DNA of 60,183 nt from Firmicutes bacterium UBA5201 (GCA_002412775.1 DHVT01000003.1:14261-74443); one strand, 5' to 3'. Positions 27,126-36,313 are shown, counted from the stretch's first letter. Notes: a model not told the origin generated them from the letters alone. Translations and numbers: made by a program.

Positions 27126-27169
27126 AGGTGTCATATGGAATGTGAAAGCATTTTATGTGACACCTTTTT
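27126..27169 (+). terminator. Intrinsic terminator after cheV
   Basis: AGGTGTCA (27126-27133) pairs with TGACACCT (27158-27165) and is followed by a run of T; the inner part has further partial pairing. It isolates cheV from the polyamine operon. Confidence 0.75.
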
Positions 27170-27180
27170 AGCGCTTGGTC

Positions 27181-27209
27181 TTGACTGTACATAGGGGATA
27201 AAGTATAAT
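27181..27209 (+). promoter_or_regulatory. Strong sigma-A promoter of the polyamine operon
   Basis: TTGACT (27181-27186) and TATAAT (27204-27209), spaced 17 bases, lie just after the cheV terminator and 52 bases before the regulator start. AATAATAAACT repeats near 27228 could form part of an operator, but no clear palindrome was seen. Confidence 0.8.
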
Positions 27210-27260
27210 AAATCGAATGAAAAGTTTAGTAATAATAAACTCAAAAAAGGAGAAATGGTT

Positions 27261-27800
27261 GTGAATATTGGTGAAAAAATAAAAAGATTAAGACTTGAAA
27301 ACAACCTCACTCAAGAAGAATTAGCAGATCGCTGCGAATTGTCGAAAGGCTTCATATCACAATTGGAGAGGGATATGACATCACCTTCCATTGCAAGTTT
27401 GGTCGACATACTCGAAAGTTTGGGAACAAATTTACAAGCCTTCTTCAGTGAGACCGTTGAAGAAAAAATAGTGTTTAGACCAGAAGATTTTTTTGAGAAA
27501 GAAGATGAAATCACAGGTTATAATTTGGAGTGGATCATCCCTAATGCACAGAAGAATATGATGGAACCAATCATGTTGACTTTGGCACCCAACGGTGCTT
27601 ATGATGCCCATGACCCTCACGAGGGGGAAGAATTCGGATTTGTGATTTCAGGTTCGGTTGTGGTAAGACTGGGTGGTAAGAAATATGTGGCCAAAGCTGG
27701 TGACTCCATTTATTACAAGGCCAATAAGAGCCATGAGATCATCAACAAAGGCAAAAGAGAAGCAAAAATTTTATTGGTTGGTACGCCACCCAATTTTTAG
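27261..27800 (+). CDS. XRE-cupin regulator of polyamine uptake (PuuR-like)
   Basis: The 179-residue protein has an N-terminal XRE helix-turn-helix (residues 5-60, RLENNLTQEELADRCELSKG) and a C-terminal cupin (about 110-175, HDPHEGEEFGFVISGSVVVR and AGDSIYYKANKSHEIIN). The architecture matches PuuR-like repressors that sense polyamines or related metabolites. It is the first gene of the potABCD operon and so is probably autoregulated. GTG 27261 is chosen because AAGGAG (27247-27252) is eight bases away; ATG 27255 is too close. The TTG of potA follows after 15 bases. Confidence 0.88.
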   Translation: MNIGEKIKRLRLENNLTQEELADRCELSKGFISQLERDMTSPSIASLVDILESLGTNLQAFFSETVEEKIVFRPEDFFEKEDEITGYNLEWIIPNAQKNMMEPIMLTLAPNGAYDAHDPHEGEEFGFVISGSVVVRLGGKKYVAKAGDSIYYKANKSHEIINKGKREAKILLVGTPPNF

Positions 27801-27815
27801 TTCTTGGAGGCACTA

Positions 27816-28856
27816 TTGAGTGATAAAATAGTAAAAGGCATAAACATTACAAAAGAATATAATGGTGTCGCTGTTGTTAAAAACATTGATTTTTGGGTTA
27901 AAAAGAATCAGTTTTTGACGATTTTAGGACCAAGTGGTTGCGGGAAAACGACCACACTCAGAATGATTGCCGGATTTGAGAGACCGACTACTGGAACCAT
28001 CTATTTTGAAGGCAATGATATCACGGACACACCGCCATATCTGAGACAAATCAACACAGTCTTTCAAAAGTATGCTTTGTTTCCGCACATGAATATCTAT
28101 GAAAATGTGGCGTTTGGATTAAGAATCAAAAAGAACAGTGAAAAGGAAATCGCCTCCAAAGTTTCAAAGATTCTGGAACTGGTCAATCTGTCCGGATTCG
28201 AGCACAGGAAAATCAATTCGCTTTCAGGCGGTCAACAACAAAGAATTGCCATAGCGCGAGCGCTTGTCAATGAACCGAAAGTCTTGCTGCTTGATGAACC
28301 GCTTGGGGCGCTCGACCTCAAGCTCAGAAAAGAAATGCAACTTGAACTTAAAAACATGCAAAGAGAACTTGGAATCACTTTTGTCTACGTCACACATGAT
28401 CAAGAAGAAGCTCTGACCATGTCCGATAAGATCATCATTATGAACCATGGAGAGATTCAACAGATCGGGTCGCCCACAGATATCTACAATGAGCCTGAAA
28501 ATAGGTTCGTAGCGGATTTCATTGGAGAAAGCAACATCTATGACGGCATCATGGTCAAGGATTATCTTGTGCGTTTTGCCGATCTTGATTTTACGTGTGT
28601 GGACTCCGGATTCGGTTCTGAACAGGAAGTGGATGTGGTCATAAGACCTGAAGATGTGAAGTTGGTCGGCGTGGGTGAAGGTCAACTCGACGGAATAGTG
28701 AAATCAGTGGTATTCAAAGGTGTTCACTATGAAATGTCAATCAAGGAATCCTCAAGGGACTGGATTGTCCATAGCACCGATAAGGTGGATGAGGGGGTTG
28801 CTGTTGGTATTCGTGTTGACCCCGACGATATCCATATAATGGAAAAGGAGGCATGA
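27816..28856 (+). CDS. potA: Spermidine/putrescine ABC transporter ATPase
   Basis: The 346-residue ATPase has Walker A GPSGCGKTT, the signature LSGGQQQRIAIARAL, Walker B VLLLDEPLGALD and the switch histidine in VTHDQEEALT. The C-terminal 110 residues form a TOBE-like regulatory domain. PotA powers the import of polyamines with PotB, PotC and PotD. The start is probably TTG 27816, five bases after GGAGG (27806-27810); the longer TTG frame at 27804 overlaps this site. It is followed at once by potB. All four transporter genes are present and in the usual order. Confidence 0.95.
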   Translation: MSDKIVKGINITKEYNGVAVVKNIDFWVKKNQFLTILGPSGCGKTTTLRMIAGFERPTTGTIYFEGNDITDTPPYLRQINTVFQKYALFPHMNIYENVAFGLRIKKNSEKEIASKVSKILELVNLSGFEHRKINSLSGGQQQRIAIARALVNEPKVLLLDEPLGALDLKLRKEMQLELKNMQRELGITFVYVTHDQEEALTMSDKIIIMNHGEIQQIGSPTDIYNEPENRFVADFIGESNIYDGIMVKDYLVRFADLDFTCVDSGFGSEQEVDVVIRPEDVKLVGVGEGQLDGIVKSVVFKGVHYEMSIKESSRDWIVHSTDKVDEGVAVGIRVDPDDIHIMEKEA

Positions 28857-28857
28857 T

Positions 28858-29697
28858 GTGCTTAAACGTATTGCTTCCGGCCCATATTTAATATGGATTG
28901 TACTATTTATACTGATTCCGATTCTAATGATTGGATTCTTCAGTATGGTTCGAACAGATGCTGAGACGGGTGACTACTATTTGACAGCCATCAATTTCGC
29001 TCGTGTGTTTGAACCGGTTTATATAGCGGTTTGGACACGCTCGATAAAAATTGCGCTTGAAGCGACAGCCATCTGTCTGTTGATTGGATACCCGATGGCA
29101 ATGATCCTCGCAAAAATGAATTCAAGATATCGCACAATAGCAGTGATGCTTTTTGTTGTCCCGATGTGGATGAATTTTCTGCTCAGGACCTATGCTTGGA
29201 TGACCATACTAGGGAAAAACGGTATCTTGAATAAGATATTGATGTTTTTTGGATTGCCGCAAATGACATTTTTGTACTCCGAGGGCGCTGTGTTACTGGG
29301 AATGGTTTATAACTTCCTGCCATTTATGGTGCTCCCGATCTATACGGTGCTCTCCAGAATGGATCAAAGCCTCATAGAAGCCGCAGAGGATTTGGGGGGC
29401 AATAGAATCAATGTGTTCAGAAAAGTGATTTTTCCACTTTCATTGCCAGGTGTCGTGTCGGGAACTTCAATGGTTTTCATGCCTGCTGTGAGCACGTTTG
29501 TAATATCCAACCTGCTTTACGGTGGACAGTACATGTTGATTGGAAATCTCATCGAGCAGCAGTTTCTGGTTGTCAATGACTGGTTCTTCGGATCGGCCAT
29601 TTCAATCATCCTGATGTTTCTTATACTTGCAACAATGGCCGTAATGAACCATCTCAGTGGTAACAACCCCGAAGAAGGGGGTGTGAATCTATGGTGA
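28858..29697 (+). CDS. potB: Spermidine/putrescine ABC transporter permease PotB
   Basis: The 279-residue membrane protein has six predicted transmembrane segments and the permease cytoplasmic loop EAAEDLGGNRINVFRKVIFP, which docks on PotA. The start is GTG 28858, with AAAAGGAGG at 28843-28851. There is one base between the potA stop and this start. The end overlaps the potC start by seven bases, so the operon is translated in a coupled manner. Length is typical for PotB (270-290). It forms the membrane channel as a heterodimer with PotC. Confidence 0.94.
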   Translation: MLKRIASGPYLIWIVLFILIPILMIGFFSMVRTDAETGDYYLTAINFARVFEPVYIAVWTRSIKIALEATAICLLIGYPMAMILAKMNSRYRTIAVMLFVVPMWMNFLLRTYAWMTILGKNGILNKILMFFGLPQMTFLYSEGAVLLGMVYNFLPFMVLPIYTVLSRMDQSLIEAAEDLGGNRINVFRKVIFPLSLPGVVSGTSMVFMPAVSTFVISNLLYGGQYMLIGNLIEQQFLVVNDWFFGSAISIILMFLILATMAVMNHLSGNNPEEGGVNLW

Positions 29698-30464
29698 ACA
29701 AGTGGATCAAGAGACTTTATACTTTGCTGATTTTCACATTTTTATATGCACCGATTGTCGTTTTGATTGTATTTTCATTCAATGATTCCAAATCCACCGC
29801 GAAGTGGGAAGGGTTTACTTTGGACTGGTATCGCAGCCTGTTTCAGAATCGGTATATCATGAAATCCTTATATTATACAGTATTGGTTGCTGTCGTCTCA
29901 TCGATTTCAGCGACTTTGATCGGTACATTTGCGGCGTTTGGGATTTTTTACATGAGGACATGGAAACAGAAACTTGTGCTCAACATCAACTCCATTCCAC
30001 TACTCAATCCGGACATAGTCACAGGTGTTTCTCTGATGACGCTGTTCGTGGCCATGAAAATGGAGCTTGGTCTGATGACCATGATCATAGCCCATATAAC
30101 TTTCAGTGTTCCTTATGTGGTGCTTTCAGTGCTTCCCAAATTTAAGCAGATGCCAGGTGAAATGCTTGAAGCTGCGATGGATTTGGGTGCTACGCCATGG
30201 TATGCGTTTAAAAACGTCATATTGCCTGAGATCAAACCCGGAATCATTACAGGTGGTCTAATCGCATTCACACTTTCCATTGATGATTTCGTCATCAGTT
30301 TTTTCACGACGGGAAGTGGTGTCAGCAATCTTTCCATTGCCATTTATTCGATGGCCAGAAGAGGCATCAAACCAGAAATAAACGCCTTATCCACATTGAT
30401 GTTCGCATCCGTGTTGATTTTGCTGTTGATCATCAACAAGAGAACAAAGATAGAAGATATATAA
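29691..30464 (+). CDS. potC: Spermidine/putrescine ABC transporter permease PotC
   Basis: The 257-residue permease has six hydrophobic segments and the EAA loop EAAMDLGATPWYAFKNVILP. The opening PIVVLIVFSFNDSKS is characteristic for PotC. It overlaps potB by seven bases; the ribosome-binding site GGGGGTG lies inside potB. With PotB it makes the polyamine channel. No unusual features were seen; the family length is about 255-265 residues. Confidence 0.94.
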   Translation: MVNKWIKRLYTLLIFTFLYAPIVVLIVFSFNDSKSTAKWEGFTLDWYRSLFQNRYIMKSLYYTVLVAVVSSISATLIGTFAAFGIFYMRTWKQKLVLNINSIPLLNPDIVTGVSLMTLFVAMKMELGLMTMIIAHITFSVPYVVLSVLPKFKQMPGEMLEAAMDLGATPWYAFKNVILPEIKPGIITGGLIAFTLSIDDFVISFFTTGSGVSNLSIAIYSMARRGIKPEINALSTLMFASVLILLLIINKRTKIEDI

Positions 30465-30483
30465 CCTAGGAGAGGAGAAACTA

Positions 30484-31521
30484 ATGAAAAAAATTATAAT
30501 GTTGGTTTTGGTAATGGTTTTGACAACTGTTATGTTTACTGCTTGCGCCCAAGAGGACAAAGTGGTTCTGAATGTTTACAATTGGGGCGACTACATCGAT
30601 GAGGACATCTTTGAACTATTTGAAGAGGAAACAGGAATCAAAATCAATTATGAGACTTATGCAACAAACGAGGAAATGTACACCAAGATAAAAAAAGGTG
30701 GCACAAAATATGATTTGGCAATTCCTTCTGAATATATGATCGAGAAAATGATTCGTGAAGAAATGCTTGAAAAAATCGATTTGAGCAAGATTCCCAATTT
30801 CGTCAATATCGATGAGGATTTCAAAAATCTATCTTTTGACCCGGAGAACGCCTACTCGGTTCCTTATTTTTGGGGAACGGTCGGTATCATCTACAACACT
30901 GAATTGATCGATGAACCTATCGAATCTTGGAACGTGCTTTGGGATGAAAAATATGCTGGACAGTTCACTATGATGGACTCTCAAAGAGATTCGATCATGG
31001 TTGCTTTAAAGAAACTTGGGTATTCAATGAATACCAAGAATCTCGATGAGCTAGAGGAAGCCAAGCAACTGTTGATTGAACAAAAGCCTATGGTGCTTGC
31101 CTATGTCGGTGACAATGTAAAAGACATGTTGATCAGCGGTGAAGCCGCTATGGCAGTAGTATGGTCAGGTGAAGCCAGTGCCGTGATTCAAGAGTATGAT
31201 GAATTTGAATATGTGCTCCCGGTTGAAGGCTCCAACAAATGGTTTGACAATATTGTCATTCCAAAAGGTGCAAAAAACATCGATGAGGCGCATCAATTCA
31301 TCGATTTTCTATGCAGACCCGACATCGGATTCCTCAACGCTGATTACGTGGGCTATTCTACAGTCAACAGTGAGACGCTTAAGCTGATCGATCCTGATCT
31401 TATGGGAACGACCTATGCTTACCCACTGGATGAGTGGATCGAAAATTACGAAATTTTCAGAGACCCAGGTGATTTTATATTGGAATACGATAGAATTTGG
31501 ACAGAAGTCAAAGCCAACTAA
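30484..31521 (+). CDS. potD: Polyamine-binding lipoprotein PotD
   Basis: The 345-residue lipoprotein has a signal peptide ending in the lipobox FTAC (C21) and the PotD/PotF fold: LNVYNWGDYIDEDIFELFEE is the diagnostic opening, and acidic and aromatic residues such as the YFWGTVGI stretch line the ligand site. It captures spermidine or putrescine outside the membrane and delivers it to PotBC. AGGAGAGGAG precedes the ATG. It is the last pot gene; folD follows after 13 bases with no terminator, so read-through into folD is likely. Confidence 0.94.
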   Translation: MKKIIMLVLVMVLTTVMFTACAQEDKVVLNVYNWGDYIDEDIFELFEEETGIKINYETYATNEEMYTKIKKGGTKYDLAIPSEYMIEKMIREEMLEKIDLSKIPNFVNIDEDFKNLSFDPENAYSVPYFWGTVGIIYNTELIDEPIESWNVLWDEKYAGQFTMMDSQRDSIMVALKKLGYSMNTKNLDELEEAKQLLIEQKPMVLAYVGDNVKDMLISGEAAMAVVWSGEASAVIQEYDEFEYVLPVEGSNKWFDNIVIPKGAKNIDEAHQFIDFLCRPDIGFLNADYVGYSTVNSETLKLIDPDLMGTTYAYPLDEWIENYEIFRDPGDFILEYDRIWTEVKAN

Positions 31522-31534
31522 TTGAGGTGAAACT

Positions 31535-32365
31535 ATGATAATTGACGGAAAAGCGATTGCGCTCAAAGTTAAGGAAAAAGCACGAAACTGTTGCAAAGAT
31601 TGCATTCGAAAACCAAGTGTGGTCGCCATTATGCTCGGGGAGGACCCTTCGGCGGAATCCTATCTCAGAATGCTTGAAAAGACCTGTAAGAGCGTGGATT
31701 TCGGATATGAGCTTCAACGCTATGAAACCACAATTTCTGAAGATGAATTGCTGGGAATCATTAAGTCAAACAACGAAAACCCAAACGTTGACGGCATTAT
31801 CGTTCAAATGCCGCTGCCGGACCACATCAGTGAAGATCGTGTGATCATGGCGATAGATCCCAAGAAAGACCTTGACGGTTTTCATCCCATGAATGCCGGT
31901 CGACTCTTCAAGGGTGAAAAAGCCACGAGACCATGTACTCCACTTGCGGTTATGACCATCTTCAGGGAAATGGACATTGAACTTGACGGCAAGGATATTG
32001 TCGTGATCGGAAGAAGCAATATCGTTGGAAAGCCACTGGCGGTTATGTTGATGCACAAAAATGCGACTGTAACCATGTGCCATTCGTATACTAAAAATCT
32101 CAAATCGCACACTTTGGATGCGGATATCATCATTGTCGCAGTGGGCATTCCAAATTTCCTTACTGCTGACATGGTCAGTGACAAGGCGATTGTAATCGAT
32201 GTCGGCATGAATGACGTGGATGGCAAGTTGGTTGGAGACGTGGATTTTGAAGCAGTCAAGGAAGTGGCATCCATGATCACACCGGTACCAGGTGGTGTGG
32301 GACCTGTTACCAATGCTGTGCTTTTGTTGAATTTATTGGAACATTACAAAGGGGACAAACAGTGA
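31535..32365 (+). CDS. folD: FolD, methylene-tetrahydrofolate dehydrogenase/cyclohydrolase
   Basis: The 276-residue enzyme interconverts 5,10-methylene-, methenyl- and 10-formyl-THF. Signatures are the active-site tyrosine-lysine region (usually YxxxK, here ESYLRMLEKTC), VDGIIVQMPLP, the nucleotide-binding GRSNIVGKP and the C-terminal TPVPGGVGPVT. It follows potD closely and overlaps the next start by four bases (GTGA). It links glycine and formate metabolism to purines; kbl lies 6 kb upstream. GAGGTGAA precedes the ATG. Confidence 0.95.
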   Translation: MIIDGKAIALKVKEKARNCCKDCIRKPSVVAIMLGEDPSAESYLRMLEKTCKSVDFGYELQRYETTISEDELLGIIKSNNENPNVDGIIVQMPLPDHISEDRVIMAIDPKKDLDGFHPMNAGRLFKGEKATRPCTPLAVMTIFREMDIELDGKDIVVIGRSNIVGKPLAVMLMHKNATVTMCHSYTKNLKSHTLDADIIIVAVGIPNFLTADMVSDKAIVIDVGMNDVDGKLVGDVDFEAVKEVASMITPVPGGVGPVTNAVLLLNLLEHYKGDKQ

Positions 32366-34011
32366 CTTTTTTAGGCATTTTCATTACAATCGGTTCAATA
32401 TTTGGTGCGATCGCTTTGTTGTCAAAAGGCAAAGAAGAAAAATCCATCCATGTATATTCGGATTATAAGATACTGCTGAACGCTGTGATCGCCTATAAAG
32501 AAGCCAACAAGGAATACGCGAAGTCCATTCAAAAATTGGAACCTTATATTGAGAATTTCAATTCATATGATTTTTCAAAATATGACCTTTCCATGGATGG
32601 CAAATTTCTGACGGTATTCAATCTGATGCCTGAAGAAGCAGAAGAACTCATCAATGAGATCGGCGGAGACTCTTACATCAATGGGAAATTCACATACCTG
32701 ACATTAAGACGAATCCATGATCTCAGTGAAGTCAAGCCCATTGCTCATTTCAGCATGAAACCGGAAGACAACCTCACGACAACGACCCACATCACATATG
32801 ACCTCAGCGGTTGTGTCGCGGAAAACGGTGAGATCATTGAGAAGAAATGGGAAAATAAAATGTCGGTTTTTCATGATCCGGGCATTTATTTGATTCGCTT
32901 GAAAGTGAAGGATAAGAACGGCAATTGGTCCGACTATTTTGAAAAGGAAGTCAAAGTGACTGAAGAATCGGGCATCAGGGCAATAAAAGCCTATGATGGC
33001 TCTTTCTTCGTGACATACAATAACGGCAAAACATTATCATATGGAAAAAATGATTTTGGTCAACTGGGGATCGGAACACTCAATCCGATTCCAGAGCTTG
33101 CATACAGTAATCTATACGACGGCGTGACTGAAATCGCATGCGGTGAATCGTTCAACATTTTCCGGTTTTATGATGGTTCTGTTTTCACAGCCGGAAACAA
33201 TCATCATGGAGAATTGGCATCGGGTGATAAAAACGCGCTCAAACTTCTGACGCAGATTTGGGGGCTTGAGAACATCAAACAAGTGGAAGCCGGACGAAGA
33301 TTCGGTGCCGCGCTAGACCTAAACGGCGATGTGTTTGTTTGGGGTGACAATACTGAAGGGCAATTGATGAACGATGATTATATCGATTCACCTTACCCGA
33401 TAAAATTGCCGGGTGTGTCGGGCATCAAACAGATCGCTTGTGGCTCAAATTTTGGACTTGCCCTCAGGTACGATGGTACTGTCATCGGATGGGGAGACAA
33501 TTCTTATGGTCAACTGGGTCTGGGATTCAAGGGCAGTATCAGCGAACCGACCATGACGCTATATAAAAATGTCAAAAAGGTTGCGGCCGGTGATCGTTTT
33601 TCGTGTGTGGTGACTGAAAACGGAAAAGTTGTAGGAGCTGGCAACAATGCATTTGGTCAATTGGGTTCCAAAGGAAAAAATGAATTTTTGTTCCCTGAGG
33701 AAATCCTCAAAATCCGTGATGTGGAAACGCTTGATATACGCGATTCGCTCGTGCTTGCGATTTTGAAGACAGGAAAAGCTTTTGTATGGGGAAACTTCAA
33801 TGGGCCAGGATCAAAACCCATTAATGATCCTTTTGAACTGGTGGGAATACAGTACGTCAAGGCTTTTACAAACAACGGCAAGAAATGCTTCATTGTGGAT
33901 GGCAATTATGATTTGAATGTGATTTCCGATATTTCCGGAAAGAATGAAAAGAATAAAGTTTACGAAAAATTTTATGATTTTATGGATACTGTTCACTCCA
34001 AAACCAAATAA
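32362..34011 (+). CDS. Membrane-anchored protein with RCC1-type repeats and a PKD-like domain
   Basis: The 549-residue protein starts at GTG overlapping folD. It has an N-terminal hydrophobic anchor (about residues 3-20), a helical region, a PKD-like domain (about 125-205: PIAHFSMKPEDNL and GIYLIRLKVKDKNGNWSDYF), and at least five RCC1-type repeats (about 215-500) with cores such as YGKNDFGQLGIGT, WGDNTEGQL, WGDNSYGQLGLG and AGNNAFGQLG. These would form a beta-propeller outside the membrane. RCC1 repeats serve as protein- or nucleotide-binding platforms; no function is known for this layout. It probably shares the folD transcript. Confidence 0.78.
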   Translation: MTFLGIFITIGSIFGAIALLSKGKEEKSIHVYSDYKILLNAVIAYKEANKEYAKSIQKLEPYIENFNSYDFSKYDLSMDGKFLTVFNLMPEEAEELINEIGGDSYINGKFTYLTLRRIHDLSEVKPIAHFSMKPEDNLTTTTHITYDLSGCVAENGEIIEKKWENKMSVFHDPGIYLIRLKVKDKNGNWSDYFEKEVKVTEESGIRAIKAYDGSFFVTYNNGKTLSYGKNDFGQLGIGTLNPIPELAYSNLYDGVTEIACGESFNIFRFYDGSVFTAGNNHHGELASGDKNALKLLTQIWGLENIKQVEAGRRFGAALDLNGDVFVWGDNTEGQLMNDDYIDSPYPIKLPGVSGIKQIACGSNFGLALRYDGTVIGWGDNSYGQLGLGFKGSISEPTMTLYKNVKKVAAGDRFSCVVTENGKVVGAGNNAFGQLGSKGKNEFLFPEEILKIRDVETLDIRDSLVLAILKTGKAFVWGNFNGPGSKPINDPFELVGIQYVKAFTNNGKKCFIVDGNYDLNVISDISGKNEKNKVYEKFYDFMDTVHSKTK

Positions 34012-34050
34012 TCATGTATAATGAATATATAAGCGATGAGGAGGTTTCCC

Positions 34051-34395
34051 ATGAGAGAACGACGTCGTGCACACAGGGTGCCTTATAAAGGTGTTCTGAC
34101 AATTGATGAAGTATACAACCAAGAAGTGTCTATCAAAGAACAACGTGAAGTAAACATTGAAGTCACAGATATCTCCAAAGGCGGTCTTGGTTTCAATGCG
34201 ATTGAGTCGTTGCCTCTTTCCTATTATTTTAATGCCAAGATTGATTTGGGAAATGGAAGAATGTTTTATAGTGTTCTCAAAATCATCCGAAAAGATGAAA
34301 CCTCGGAAGGGTACAACTATGGTTGCGAGTTCACAGGTCTTGCGGATATCTTGTCACTATATATTGACGAATTTGAAAGTGAATTATCAGATTAA
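34051..34395 (+). CDS. PilZ-domain protein, probable c-di-GMP receptor
   Basis: The 114-residue protein is a single PilZ domain. The two c-di-GMP binding parts are present: the arginine-rich N-terminal switch RERRRAHRVPY and the DISKGGLGF motif (D/N-x-S-x-x-G). It would bind cyclic di-GMP and act through a partner. ATG 34051 is chosen because GATGAGGAGG lies just upstream; the ATG at 34036 is inside that site. A TATAAT at 34017-34022 may be its -10 box, with no good -35. A strong terminator follows, so it is a separate unit. Confidence 0.88.
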   Translation: MRERRRAHRVPYKGVLTIDEVYNQEVSIKEQREVNIEVTDISKGGLGFNAIESLPLSYYFNAKIDLGNGRMFYSVLKIIRKDETSEGYNYGCEFTGLADILSLYIDEFESELSD

Positions 34396-34405
34396 TAGCA
34401 TTTCG

Positions 34406-34436
34406 GCTACTGTGGGATCATCACAGTAGCTGTTTT
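34406..34436 (+). terminator. Intrinsic terminator after the PilZ gene
   Basis: GCTACTGTG (34406-34414) pairs perfectly with CACAGTAGC (34422-34430) across a seven-base loop and is followed by TGTTTT. Confidence 0.82.
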
Positions 34437-34458
34437 AGATTTACGGAGGAACAGAGAT

Positions 34459-35478
34459 ATGAGAGATCTCAGAAGTTTGACAATTGAAGAGATAATGGAA
34501 TATATGAAAACCATAGGTGAAAAAGGTTTCAGGGCGAAACAGGTTTATGAATGGGTCGCAAAAGGAGTGTCCTCCTTTGATGAAATGACCAATTTGTCAC
34601 AAGGTTTGATTGAGCATCTGAAGCGTGATTTCAGACTCGATAATTTTAAGATCATCCAGACTTTGAATTCAGAGGATGGTACCATCAAGGTATTGGGAGC
34701 GCTATGGGATGAGAACATTGTTGAATCCGTTTTCATGACTTATAAACATGGTAATAGTGTCTGCGTCTCCACTCAAGTGGGATGTAAAATGAAATGTACC
34801 TTCTGCGCATCGACACTGGGTGGTGTGGTCAGAAATCTGAGCGCGGGAGAAATTCTAGGTCAAATCTACGCACTTCAAAATATGACGGGTGAACGTGTCA
34901 ACAATGTGGTTTTGATGGGAAGTGGGGAGCCGCTTGACAATTACGATGAAACTTTGAAGTTCATAAAACTGTCAACAGATGAGAAAGGACTTAATCTGTC
35001 GGGAAGAAGCATCACGTTATCCACTTGTGGACTTGCGACCGAAATCAGAAAACTCGCTGATGAAAAACTTCAGATCACACTGGCCATATCACTTCACAAT
35101 CCAATAGAGGATGAACGTTTGCTGATCATGCCCATCACAAAAAAACACAACTTGACGGACCTGATGAGTTCAGTGGATTATTATATCGACAAGACAGGCA
35201 GGAGGGTGACATTCGAGTACGCTTTGATCGATGGGATCAACGACACTGAACGTCATGCGGAGGCACTGGGAAAATTGCTCAAAGGCAAACTGGTGCATGT
35301 GAATCTTATTCCGGTCAACGCGGTTGTGGAAAATAATTTCATGCCATCGTCAAATAATAGAATTATCGGATTCAAAAGAGTTTTAATGGATAAATATAGA
35401 CTAAATACAACAGTGAGGAGGGAACTCGGTTCTGACATCAATGCGGCATGTGGTCAACTTCGTAATCAACATCTGTAA
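34459..35478 (+). CDS. rlmN: RlmN, dual-specificity rRNA/tRNA adenine-C2 methyltransferase
   Basis: The 339-residue radical SAM enzyme has the CX3CX2C cluster motif at C109, C113 and C116 (CKMKCTFC) and the methyl-carrying cysteine C331 in NAACGQLR. It methylates A2503 of 23S rRNA and A37 of some tRNAs. VVLMGSGEPLDNYD is the typical GEP motif. AGGAAC lies upstream of the ATG. The gene stands alone between terminators. It is RlmN rather than Cfr, judging by length and by the motif spelling. Confidence 0.95.
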   Translation: MRDLRSLTIEEIMEYMKTIGEKGFRAKQVYEWVAKGVSSFDEMTNLSQGLIEHLKRDFRLDNFKIIQTLNSEDGTIKVLGALWDENIVESVFMTYKHGNSVCVSTQVGCKMKCTFCASTLGGVVRNLSAGEILGQIYALQNMTGERVNNVVLMGSGEPLDNYDETLKFIKLSTDEKGLNLSGRSITLSTCGLATEIRKLADEKLQITLAISLHNPIEDERLLIMPITKKHNLTDLMSSVDYYIDKTGRRVTFEYALIDGINDTERHAEALGKLLKGKLVHVNLIPVNAVVENNFMPSSNNRIIGFKRVLMDKYRLNTTVRRELGSDINAACGQLRNQHL

Positions 35479-35583
35479 AAAGCGAATAATCTTTATTAAA
35501 AAAAATTAATTGTTTTGAAGGAAAAGGCATCTTGTATCTAGAACTATACAAGTAAGTGTTTAGTGACGAAGGAGGAGATTCAA

Positions 35584-35991
35584 ATGGTTACTTTAATTGC
35601 AGGTAAAAAAGGCTCTGGCAAAACCAAGGATATTGTCAAAAGGGCGAATGATTCGCTTGGTTCGAGCAAGGGCAACATGATTTTTATCGATGATGACAAT
35701 CGTGCAATGTATGATCTACACCATGACGTCAGATTTATCAACTTATCCGAATTCCCAGTTAAGAATTCCTGCGAGCTTATGGGATTCATTTGCGGTTTGA
35801 TTTCCAACAATTATGACATTGAAAAGATTTTTATTGATAGCATCATGAACACGGTGAGCATGTCTCGGGATGAACTGATTGAATGGTTCACACGAGTTGA
35901 GGAGGTCGCCAAGACCTATGAGATTGAATTTGTTGTCACTTTAAATTATGAAATTGAGTTACCGGAATCTTTGCACCGGTATTTGAACTGA
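35584..35991 (+). CDS. P-loop ATP-binding protein, unknown role
   Basis: The 135-residue protein begins with a Walker A motif (LIAGKKGSGKT) and has a likely Walker B, IEKIFIDSIMN. It is compact, without a helicase or transport domain. AAGGAGGAG (35569-35577) gives ATG 35584; a TTG further upstream in frame is unlikely. Upstream lies a 22-bp palindrome (35531-35552) that might be an operator. Small P-loop proteins of this kind occur in Clostridia without an assigned function. A bidirectional terminator follows. Confidence 0.72.
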   Translation: MVTLIAGKKGSGKTKDIVKRANDSLGSSKGNMIFIDDDNRAMYDLHHDVRFINLSEFPVKNSCELMGFICGLISNNYDIEKIFIDSIMNTVSMSRDELIEWFTRVEEVAKTYEIEFVVTLNYEIELPESLHRYLN

Positions 35992-36023
35992 TCGATGAAA
36001 AAGGGACTTTAGATAGATAAAGA

Positions 36024-36065
36024 AAAGCCCAGACCTGATGCATGCTATGCACCAGGCTGGGCTTT
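36024..36065. terminator. Bidirectional terminator between convergent genes
   Basis: AAAGCCCAG (36024-36032) pairs with CTGGGCTTT (36057-36065), and inner CCTG and TGCAT arms extend the stem with two mismatches. The A/T tracts at both sides fit use in both directions. Confidence 0.85.
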
Positions 36066-36073
36066 AAAACGCA

Positions 36074-36313
36074 TCATATGAACTTTTTGCCAAGGTATTT
36101 CAAAACAGTTTCTTTGTCACTGAAATCATCAATGACGATCTTCGTATCCGTTTCCTCGAAATATACCGTGATTTCAGTATCTCCATTCTTGAATGCTTTG
36201 GCAACAGTATCTTCGTTGAGTTCACGAATTTTGTTTTTATGATGTTTGATTTTCTCGTACTCTTTCAAAAAAGCCGTACCAGTTAAGCCAATGACTTTGG
36301 TGTATTGATTCAT
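36074..36313 (-). CDS. Small conserved-looking protein of unknown function
   Basis: The 79-residue, charged protein (opening MNQYTKVIGLTGTAFLKEYE, closing KETVLKYLGKKFI) has no membrane segment and no family that I recognise. On the reverse strand GGAGG lies a few bases upstream of ATG 36313; the longer GTG frame would run through that site. It ends at the shared bidirectional terminator. The coding potential is supported by the ribosome-binding site and the terminator. It could be a small regulatory or structural protein; nothing more can be said. Confidence 0.6.
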   Translation of the reverse strand: MNQYTKVIGLTGTAFLKEYEKIKHHKNKIRELNEDTVAKAFKNGDTEITVYFEETDTKIVIDDFSDKETVLKYLGKKFI

